A DNA stretch of 16,091 nt. Origin: Ruminococcaceae bacterium UBA7135 (GTDB lineage Bacteria; Bacillota; Clostridia; Oscillospirales; Ruminococcaceae). The position numbers and the translations under genes were made by a program. The stretch covers positions 1 to 16,091 of the forward strand of contig DKXD01000037.1 in NCBI GenBank assembly GCA_002492075.1, in the 5' to 3' direction. Of the stretch, positions 1-6,447 are shown piece after piece. Every line of letters begins with the position of its first letter. Position 1 is the first letter of the stretch. Below the pieces are notes generated by a model, which was not told the origin of the DNA, made no database searches, and saw only the letters and a program-made list of their open reading frames with translations.

Positions 1-13
1 TCTCAACAGTCTG

Positions 14-38
14 AATCCCCCGCCGCAGGCGGGGGATT
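14..38 (-). terminator. GC-rich hairpin after the cluster's last gene
   Basis: A perfect 11-bp inverted repeat (14-24 with 28-38, loop GCA) sits nine bases beyond the stop codon of the minus-strand methyltransferase. Position and stability fit a transcription terminator for the leftward cluster. The minus-strand sequence past the hairpin lacks a clean run of U, so it may be a Rho-assisted terminator or a 3' stabilising hairpin instead. Confidence 0.6.
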
Positions 39-46
39 AATAAAAT

Positions 47-760
47 TTACTTGTACATAAAGCAGTTGAAAACGAACTCGTTGTTCCAGTAGTTCTCCAC
101 AACGGAATCCGAGAATTCTATCCTTAAGCCGTGCTTTTCCGCGAAATCCGCGAAAAGCTGCTTGCTGTAAAACAGCTTGTGGAGATTTTCGTACTTCTCA
201 TCGTAGTTCTCGATCATCTTTCTTCGGAACGCGAGAAAATCGTCCTTTTTATCGATATTGTGTACGTCTATAAGTCCTATCGAATAATTTGTTTTCGCGA
301 ACATCTTCTCCAGCACGGACTTGGTGTACTCCTCGTTCGGGAAATACGAGATAACACTATTGGAGAGTATGCAATCGTATTTCGGCTCGACCTCGGCGTT
401 TATCGCCTCGGCGCACAGAATGTCCTTCGACTTCAACACCTTCTGCGCTATGTCAATAAGCGCGGAGGAATAGTCCACGCCGCCCGTGGTAAAGCCGTCG
501 CGTTCGAACAGCAGCAGATTTGCGCCGCTGCCGCACCCAAATTCATAAACGGACCGTACAGGCTTTTCAGCGCCCGCCGTAAGACGCTGTTTGATGTCCT
601 CATATTGGCGTAAAAGCTCCTTTTCGGAAAGCTCGCCGCCGCCCACGTCAAAGCCGTCGGCGCGTTTCAGCGCGGTAAACAGCTCATTGATATCGTCGGA
701 GTTGAACGCTTCTTCGTTCAGCGTGCGCTTTTCCCAGATAGTTTTCCAATTGTTAGCCAC
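47..760 (-). CDS. Class I SAM-dependent methyltransferase
   Basis: A 237-residue cytoplasmic protein with the Rossmann-type methyltransferase fold. Motif I is VYEFGCGSGANLL (about residues 71-83). The acidic residue that normally binds the SAM ribose follows in GGVDYSS (D96), and the post-II strand is YDCILSNSVISYF (about 128-140). The methyl acceptor cannot be read from the sequence. The start is a GTG at 758-760, chosen because AAAGGAG lies about eight bases upstream. It is the last gene of the leftward run, 22 bases after the duplicated lipoprotein and directly before a hairpin. Its place behind envelope-polymer genes suggests a small-molecule or polymer-end methylase, but that is inference. 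It is distinct in sequence from the other two methyltransferases in the window. Confidence 0.85.
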   Translation of the reverse strand: MANNWKTIWEKRTLNEEAFNSDDINELFTALKRADGFDVGGGELSEKELLRQYEDIKQRLTAGAEKPVRSVYEFGCGSGANLLLFERDGFTTGGVDYSSALIDIAQKVLKSKDILCAEAINAEVEPKYDCILSNSVISYFPNEEYTKSVLEKMFAKTNYSIGLIDVHNIDKKDDFLAFRRKMIENYDEKYENLHKLFYSKQLFADFAEKHGLRIEFSDSVVENYWNNEFVFNCFMYK

Positions 761-782
761 AATTTATTCTCCTTTGTATGAT

Positions 783-2069
783 TTAAGCGAATATTGTATC
801 GAGTGTGTTTTTAAGATCGTTTTGCGAAAGCGATCCGAGCGTTATTGCAGTGAAATAATCCCCGTTCTGATAGATCACGATTATCTCATAAACATCGATG
901 CCGCCTGATGTATATGTAGCGTAAATGCAAGGCTGATCCTTGCCCGCTATATTTATCTTATCAACGCTGACGTCCTTAAATGAGGTCGAAAACTTCATTC
1001 CGTTTGCATTCGCCTGCGCATACTCGTCAATCGTTTTGCCGTTATATCTGTTGGCGCCTATTGCCAGCGTATTGGCATTAGCGTCCTGTGCGACCGCCTC
1101 ATACACCATTGAGTTTTCGTTGCTTTGTTCAACTGCGTTATTCACGGTCGCGTCCGACATATCGGATAAGGAATTTCTTGCGGCAACCTGCTGATCGCTT
1201 TCTATTGTCCAGCTGCTGTCAAGAGTGAAGCTGTATCCGAAGAAATTAGAGGCGAACGTATTGCCGTTCCATTTGCCGCGCTGATACGCGACATTATTTG
1301 CGGAGGGTTCGGAGGTACTGCCGGACGGCGTGGACGCCCCGGTGAAAACAGAGCCGATCATATTTTGGAGATCGCTTTTCGAGAAAGCTCCGATAGTTAT
1401 TATAGAGAAGTAATTCCCGTTCTGATAGACCACCATTGCCTCATAAACATTGATAGAGCCCGACGCAAACGTCGCATAAATGCAAGGCTGATCCTTGCCA
1501 GCAACATTTACCTTGTCAACGCTTACATCCTTGAATGAGGACGACATTTTAATTCCATTTGCGTTCGCCTGCGCATACTCGTCTATCGTTTTGCCGTTAT
1601 ATCTGTTGACGGCAACAGCCAGCGTATTGGCGTTGGCGTCCTGCGCAAACACCTCATACACCGCCGTGTTTTCGTTGCTTTGTTCGACTGCGCTGTTCAA
1701 GGTCGCGTCCGACATATCGGCAATGGAGTTCCTTTTGGCAAGCTGCTCGTCACTTTCTTTTGTCCAGCCGTCAAGGTTGAGCTTGTATCCGAAAAAGTAC
1801 GAGGTGAACGAGTTGCCGCTCCATTTGCCGCGCTGAAACTCGCCTCTTGCCGTGGTCGGTTCGGAAGTCGGCACAGATGTCGGCACGGACGTTTGGGACG
1901 ACGTCGACGACGTTTTTGATGACGACGTAACCGCCGGTTGAGTTACCGATGACTTATTGCTTGAAGATGTTGTTGCCGGCAGCTGAGTGCCGCTTGATGT
2001 TTCGCTCTTTGAGCAGCCTGTTGTAAGGCACACTGCCGCGCATATCAATACTGCTATTATCTTTTTCAT
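783..2069 (-). CDS. Secreted lipoprotein with two tandem copies of one domain
   Basis: A 428-residue predicted lipoprotein. The start at 2069 is preferred over upstream in-frame codons because AGGAGG lies immediately before it and the product then opens with a short lipoprotein signal, MKKIIAVLICAAVCLTTGC. Cys19 is the likely lipidated residue; the lipobox is slightly unusual, with Leu at -4 and Thr at -3. A Ser/Thr/Pro-rich linker (about 20-79) should hold the folded part off the membrane. Two homologous domains follow (about 80-242 and 264-427), joined by a short Gly/Ser/Thr linker. Each contains RGKW, FFGY, AQDANANTLA, NRYNGKTIDEYAQANANG and GKDQPCIYAT. The domain is not one I can name; it has no obvious catalytic motif and may bind a ligand or surface polymer. 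The gene starts 10 bases after the small membrane protein, so cotranscription is likely. Confidence 0.8.
   Translation of the reverse strand: MKKIIAVLICAAVCLTTGCSKSETSSGTQLPATTSSSNKSSVTQPAVTSSSKTSSTSSQTSVPTSVPTSEPTTARGEFQRGKWSGNSFTSYFFGYKLNLDGWTKESDEQLAKRNSIADMSDATLNSAVEQSNENTAVYEVFAQDANANTLAVAVNRYNGKTIDEYAQANANGIKMSSSFKDVSVDKVNVAGKDQPCIYATFASGSINVYEAMVVYQNGNYFSIITIGAFSKSDLQNMIGSVFTGASTPSGSTSEPSANNVAYQRGKWNGNTFASNFFGYSFTLDSSWTIESDQQVAARNSLSDMSDATVNNAVEQSNENSMVYEAVAQDANANTLAIGANRYNGKTIDEYAQANANGMKFSTSFKDVSVDKINIAGKDQPCIYATYTSGGIDVYEIIVIYQNGDYFTAITLGSLSQNDLKNTLDTIFA
789..1280 (-). repeat. Tandem domain copy 2 in the lipoprotein gene
   Basis: Encodes residues about 264-427, from RGKWNGN to the C terminus. 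Differences from copy 1 are mostly conservative, for example KVNVAG against KINIAG, so both copies appear to be under selection for function. Confidence 0.9.
1344..1832 (-). repeat. Tandem domain copy 1 in the lipoprotein gene
   Basis: Encodes residues about 80-242 of the lipoprotein. It aligns nearly without gaps to the second copy (789-1280), with long stretches of identical protein sequence and many identical codons, which points to an in-gene duplication. Confidence 0.9.
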
Positions 2070-2079
2070 AAGATCCTCC

Positions 2080-2325
2080 TTATTTAAGGTCGGTATCGTT
2101 ATCGGTGAACATGATATCGTCACCCTCGACCTCTTTGTTCTTGTTCTCGTCGATATTCAACTTTTCCGCGAGCTTTTTCTTTGCCTTGCGGAAGTGAATT
2201 GCCAGAAACGCGCCAACAGCAATGGCAACGCCCGCTATCGCCTGTATCGCAATAGTCATAACAGACGGGTCTATATAACCCTTTGCGGACAAAAGACGGT
2301 TAAGTGATACGTTGATTTTCTTCAT
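2080..2325 (-). CDS. Small single-pass membrane protein, 81 residues
   Basis: The start at 2325 overlaps the stop of the YidC-glycerophosphotransferase gene as ATGA and has AAAGGA about seven bases upstream, a classic arrangement for translational coupling. The product has a short N-terminal segment (1-21, including LLSAKGYIDPSV), one hydrophobic helix (about 22-44, TIAIQAIAGVAIAVGAFLAI), a basic stretch RKAKKK at the membrane edge, and an acidic polar tail to residue 81. The positive-inside rule places the C-terminal tail in the cytoplasm. I do not recognise a named family. The tight coupling suggests it is made in proportion to the fusion protein and may be a subunit of it or an insertion client; this is inference. 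Confidence 0.75.
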   Translation of the reverse strand: MKKINVSLNRLLSAKGYIDPSVMTIAIQAIAGVAIAVGAFLAIHFRKAKKKLAEKLNIDENKNKEVEGDDIMFTDNDTDLK

Positions 2326-4418
2326 GATGAACTGTCCTTTCTTTTTTTGATTTGATTTTGAACTGCTTCGATGATGTATTTCCCGCCGACCTCCGCGCTT
2401 TTGCCGAGATTGTAAACGCACCTTTCGGTGAGGGCGGCTATTTTTTCGTGATATTCCTCGCGGCGGCTTATCATATCGCGGACTATCGCGTCCAGCTTAT
2501 CAAGCTCGTCCGTCTTTACTACCGTGCCGACCTCGTTCCTTATCCAGAAGTTTATCGGCTCGGTATCTATCTTCTTATATTCGGGGTTCATTATTTTCGG
2601 CGGCGTGTCTATAAAGATAACGGGCTTCTTTGTCGTGAACGCAAAGTCCTGTGAGATAGACGACCAGTCGGTTATCAGAACGTCCGCGTTGAACACCGTG
2701 TCGTTAGACGAGAAATCCGTTTGTATCGTGATGTTTTTATCGTCCTTATACTGCTCCTTCATACGCTCGAACTTCTCGCGCGCGTGGCGGACATGCTGCG
2801 GGTGCGGACGCACTATTACGTTGTAATCCTTGCCGCGCATACTTTCCATTACTCCGTCAAGGCAGAGGTCGATAATGTTGTCCTTTTGCCAAGAGGGCGC
2901 GATAAGAACGGTTTTCACCTCGTTTTCGGGGTGCGGCGCGGCTTCATAATCAGCTGTCATTTGGTCCAGCAGGCAATAGCCGTACTTTATGAACTTCTGG
3001 TTTTCAAGCCCATACAGCTTGGCGATCTTCTCGCCCTCCTCAAGCTGGTGAGATCCGCATACAAATACCGTATCAAACGCGTTCAGAGCCTTGTTCCTGA
3101 ACGCCATATTGTTGGAATCCATTCCGTGCGGGATATACACATACTCGATATCCTTGCGAATATAGCTGCGCTTGATGTGATAAGTTTCAAGGTCGGGCAT
3201 CGTCATTGCCACAACATCGGCGTCCATTTTCATCATCAGCGTGATGAGGCGCTTTTCATCAATGAAATACGCCTTGATATGCTCGTTTTGCTTTTCAAGC
3301 TCGAAGATACCATCGTTAAAATCGCTTGTTATATAGTGAATGGTGATGTTCGTGTGGTTTAAGATATACTCGATTATTCCCTTATAGTACTTGTAAAAGC
3401 CGTTGCTTTCGGAATAAAACACCAAATGCTTGTTGATGATATGGAAGAAACGCTTGTAATCCTCGCGCGCTTTCTTTTTCGCCTCGGGCGAAAGCGCCTT
3501 TACGGACTTCATATTGTTAAGCTCGGATAATTCCTTGCGTGTTTTTTCTAGAGTCTCGTAGTCCACATACTTCTTGGGGTTTATCGCGAAATTCAACAGC
3601 CACTGCTGAAGTATTGCCATAAGGTTGCTTGCCGTCCAATAGAGCGCAACACCCGCGGGAACGGAAATTCCCAAAAACAGCGACAAACCCACCGAGAACG
3701 CCATAGTACCGTACTTGTTCAACTTGGACTGCTCCGCTTGAAGAACGTTTATCGCGTTCTGCGCCAGACACAGCAGATACGCCGAAACGCCTGCGATAAC
3801 GGGTATCCACCACGCCATACCGCCTGTAGATACCGCTATCCAGCCCAGACCGAAGCCCGCAAAGCTCATTTTCAGGCTTTGGATATCGCTTATTATCTCC
3901 TCGGAAGAGACTGCCTCAAAGTGCGCTATACTTGCCGTGTACTCTTCAAGGTGTCTGCCGTTCTGAATGTCGTCCACTACCGCTATTTCAAGCCCCGACG
4001 AGCCCTCGTCGAGCTTCTCGTTGTTATCGAGCGCAACCTGCGTCATAGCCGAGATACAGCCGCTGTCGGTGCGCGTGATATAGGTGAGCGGGTGATTTAT
4101 AACGGCTACGACCCCCAAAAGCAGGATTATCTGAATTATCAGCGGCACAAGCGTCGCGAAGCCGTTATACTTTTCTTTCTTGAAGAGCTTGGACTGCTCC
4201 TCCATTATCGCGTCCTTGTCGCCGAAATGGTCTATCTTTATCTTGTTGACAGCGGGCTGCATCTTCACCATTTTTATGGAGTTTTTCTGCACCCATATCG
4301 ACACGGGCAGCAAAACTATTTTACTGAACAGCGTGAACAGTACTATCGCCCAGCCGTAATTGCCGATAAGCTGATAACACCAGTTCATCACGGGCCCCAA
4401 TATTTTACCGAGAAACAT
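2322..4418 (-). CDS. YidC/Oxa1 insertase fused to CDP-glycerol glycerophosphotransferase
   Basis: A 698-residue two-domain protein. Residues 1 to about 285 form a full YidC2-type insertase. TM1 (about 21-44) is followed by a charged cytoplasmic hairpin (about 45-85, with KMQPAVNKIK and EEQSKLFKKEKYNG) and TM2 (about 86-108). An outside loop (about 109-184) precedes the remaining helices, and the hallmark VPAGVALYWTASNLMAILQQ lies near 253-272. The groove residue that is usually Arg appears to be Lys33. A charged linker (about 286-325) leads to a TagB/TagF-type domain (about 328-690). It has the family motifs IPHG (429-432), VRPHP (536-540) and LITDWSSISQDF (581-592), which in relatives transfer glycerol phosphate from CDP-glycerol to teichoic acid precursors. 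The start has AAGGAG upstream. The enzyme domain should lie in the cytoplasm, where CDP-glycerol is. The gene follows the sulfatase-fold gene after 48 bases and overlaps the next by four. Confidence 0.88.
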   Translation of the reverse strand: MFLGKILGPVMNWCYQLIGNYGWAIVLFTLFSKIVLLPVSIWVQKNSIKMVKMQPAVNKIKIDHFGDKDAIMEEQSKLFKKEKYNGFATLVPLIIQIILLLGVVAVINHPLTYITRTDSGCISAMTQVALDNNEKLDEGSSGLEIAVVDDIQNGRHLEEYTASIAHFEAVSSEEIISDIQSLKMSFAGFGLGWIAVSTGGMAWWIPVIAGVSAYLLCLAQNAINVLQAEQSKLNKYGTMAFSVGLSLFLGISVPAGVALYWTASNLMAILQQWLLNFAINPKKYVDYETLEKTRKELSELNNMKSVKALSPEAKKKAREDYKRFFHIINKHLVFYSESNGFYKYYKGIIEYILNHTNITIHYITSDFNDGIFELEKQNEHIKAYFIDEKRLITLMMKMDADVVAMTMPDLETYHIKRSYIRKDIEYVYIPHGMDSNNMAFRNKALNAFDTVFVCGSHQLEEGEKIAKLYGLENQKFIKYGYCLLDQMTADYEAAPHPENEVKTVLIAPSWQKDNIIDLCLDGVMESMRGKDYNVIVRPHPQHVRHAREKFERMKEQYKDDKNITIQTDFSSNDTVFNADVLITDWSSISQDFAFTTKKPVIFIDTPPKIMNPEYKKIDTEPINFWIRNEVGTVVKTDELDKLDAIVRDMISRREEYHEKIAALTERCVYNLGKSAEVGGKYIIEAVQNQIKKRKDSSS

Positions 4419-4466
4419 AAATGCAACTCCTTAATTTATTACGAATTGATATTGCGGACACGCTCC

Positions 4467-6146
4467 TTACAGATCGTATTCCCTGCCGGTCTTTTTGAAC
4501 TTGGTCCATTCCCACGCCTTGTCGGTAACAACATACTCCACGATGTGATCTTCAAGGCGGAAGTTTCTGTACCACATAAACGTGCGCTCGCGCTTATCGG
4601 GGATATTCGCGGTGGCTTCCTCGGCGGTCTTGTCGTCAAGCAGTGCGCTGTAGATATCCATAAGGTCAAGATACGATATGGGTTTGTCCGACTTTGTAAA
4701 CTCGTGGTGTTCGTTTATGCCCTTTATCATAAACATCGGGTTGGCTCTCACCAGCATATCATCGGCGCTGTTGAGGTTGGTGTTTCCGTGATCCGCCATA
4801 ACTATGATAACGGTGTTGTCGTAAACGCCGTTCGCTTTCAGCCGTTCGATATATGCATCCACCATTTTTATGGTCGCTTCTATCTTCTGCTCATATGTGC
4901 CGTAATCGTCAAGGATATTCAAGTCCTTATCGTACTTGAAGGGAATATGAGCGCCCTCGGTATGCACGAAGCTGAACACCTTGCCGCTTTGCTTGCTAAG
5001 CTCGGGGGTTTTCGTAACGGTTTTGTATATTGTGCGATCGTCCCAGATGTATTTGTCAACCAAACCGTTGAAGTCCATACTTTCAACATCGGAATAACGC
5101 TTGAAGTAATACGGGAAGTACTTGTATTTGATATATTTCGCTTCCTCATGGAAAAACGTTTTGAACGGCAGACGATAATTCTTATAATCGGTGCTGTTGT
5201 TTATGCTGAAGTTCTTCGAGCCGTACCACACAAGCTCGCTTTCATAGAGGTTAATGTCATAGCCCTTTTCGATAAGCTCCTTAAAAAACGGCGATTCGTT
5301 GAGCGCCTTTGAGGAAAAGTCCTCAAACTTCATTTCGTTTTTGTTTAAGGCTCCGCCAAGAACTACCGGTATAGTATCGCGCGTACACGGAAAGCACCCG
5401 AGAGTATCCGGATAATAAGTAAAATCCTCAAAAACTTTTTTGTATTCGGGATTGTTTTCAAGAACACTGTTGAACTCGCTTGAACCCACCGCGTCGTTCA
5501 ACAGAACAACGAAATTCTTATCCGATGAAATCGAGCTGAAATCGGTGTTGGTGGCGATTATACTGTCCTTGCGCGCAAAGGCGTTCCAGCTTATAAGCTC
5601 GTAGACCAATGTCACAAAAAGGATGGCAAAAACTGCCACAGAGACCCCGGCGACATATTTCAGCGCTTTCGTTGTTTCGACCTTTATAATCAAAAAAATA
5701 ATCACACCAAGCAGAACCACACCGATAGTGGCGGTCACAATATCCTTCGACTTAAAAGCGTCCCAGTCTATAGTCGAGCCGTCCAGCGCGGGCAAGCTTC
5801 CCGCCAGCATATTTCCCTGCAAATATGTCACAAAAAACGCCCAAAATAATAATAGAGTTATTATTTGATAAACCATTGGCTCTTTTCCCCGTGCAAACGC
5901 CTTGTTTACAAGATACGCCGCCGTAAGTATCAACGAGCTTCCCAAAAAAAATATCAAAAAACCGAGAAGAACGGGACCGATCATAAGAGCCATATCGAAC
6001 CAGAAATCAAGCTGATTTGTGCTGTACATCAGCATAGGCTCATAAACAAACAGCATAAAACAGAATACAAACGCTATTATATATGCCGGTAAAAGCTCTT
6101 TAAGTGCCGATTTGAATTTGGATGAATGTTGCTCAAGCGTGTTCAT
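4467..6146 (-). CDS. LtaS/sulfatase-fold membrane transferase (paralogue 1)
   Basis: A 559-residue membrane protein with about five N-terminal helices (roughly 20-40, 54-80, 95-110, 138-155, 165-185) and a large extracytoplasmic alkaline-phosphatase-superfamily domain. Likely metal and catalytic residues are Asp218 in LLNDAVGSSEF, nucleophile Thr255 in CFPCTRDTIP, His395/His400 in HTEGAHIPF and Asp452-His453 in VMADHGNTN. In this family Thr attacks a phospholipid head group and passes glycerol phosphate or phosphoethanolamine to a polymer or glycan; sulfate hydrolysis is less likely given the topology. Donor and acceptor here are not determined. The start at 6146 is chosen for AAGGAGT seven to eight bases upstream and lies about 66 bases after a near-perfect promoter. 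It is clearly paralogous to the 6444-8114 protein along its whole length. Confidence 0.82.
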   Translation of the reverse strand: MNTLEQHSSKFKSALKELLPAYIIAFVFCFMLFVYEPMLMYSTNQLDFWFDMALMIGPVLLGFLIFFLGSSLILTAAYLVNKAFARGKEPMVYQIITLLLFWAFFVTYLQGNMLAGSLPALDGSTIDWDAFKSKDIVTATIGVVLLGVIIFLIIKVETTKALKYVAGVSVAVFAILFVTLVYELISWNAFARKDSIIATNTDFSSISSDKNFVVLLNDAVGSSEFNSVLENNPEYKKVFEDFTYYPDTLGCFPCTRDTIPVVLGGALNKNEMKFEDFSSKALNESPFFKELIEKGYDINLYESELVWYGSKNFSINNSTDYKNYRLPFKTFFHEEAKYIKYKYFPYYFKRYSDVESMDFNGLVDKYIWDDRTIYKTVTKTPELSKQSGKVFSFVHTEGAHIPFKYDKDLNILDDYGTYEQKIEATIKMVDAYIERLKANGVYDNTVIIVMADHGNTNLNSADDMLVRANPMFMIKGINEHHEFTKSDKPISYLDLMDIYSALLDDKTAEEATANIPDKRERTFMWYRNFRLEDHIVEYVVTDKAWEWTKFKKTGREYDL

Positions 6147-6219
6147 AAATACTCCTTCCGGATGATGCAAAAATGTGTATCCGCTCAAAAAACGGCTTTT
6201 TCATACCATACCAATACAA

Positions 6220-6248
6220 ATTATAGCACTTTTGCAAAGCCGTGTCAA
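6220..6248 (-). promoter_or_regulatory. Sigma-A promoter for the fusion operon
   Basis: On the minus strand TTGACA (6243-6248) and TATAAT (6220-6225) are separated by exactly 17 bases, a full match to the housekeeping consensus. Transcription should begin near 6212, giving a leader of about 66 bases before the start at 6146. This gives the second paralogue and the YidC fusion operon a strong promoter independent of the upstream gene. Confidence 0.85.
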
Positions 6249-6343
6249 CGATTTATATATCATACTAAAAGAAAATCCCGAGGAATTGTGAATTTTACAC
6301 AGTTCACCTACAAAACAAAAACTCCTTTTTGGGCAAATAGTTT

Positions 6344-6447
6344 TTAGAGAATGGTTGTTAGTCGTTAGTTGCCGGTCATTGAACCTTTAGGCTATTCGCG
6401 ACGTTGAGAAAACATCACGTTTTGCAGAACCAGCAACTATTCTCTAA
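6344..6447. repeat. Imperfect inverted repeat between the two paralogues
   Basis: The 18-base arms at 6344-6361 and 6430-6447 match at 15 of 18 positions when one is reverse-complemented (TTAGAGAATGGTTGTTAG against TTAGAGAATAGTTGCTGG). A second, inner match, TAGTTGCCGGT (6366-6376), also pairs with the right arm. The core between them has no ORF. The right arm reaches into the last codons of the upstream paralogue, giving it a Val-Gly extension that the other paralogue lacks. It resembles a short MITE-like or REP-like element. The rest of the 6147-6443 gap holds only the promoter and its leader. Confidence 0.5.

Noticed and set aside
789..1832. Direct repeats considered as a CRISPR-like or mobile array
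   Set aside because: The repeats are long, in frame and coding on both copies, so they are a protein domain duplication.
3738..5312. A 524-codon open frame on the plus strand
   Set aside because: It lies antisense to the YidC fusion and the sulfatase-fold gene, has no ribosome binding site or recognisable domain, and its residues (rich in Val, His, Arg, Tyr) are typical of antisense reading.
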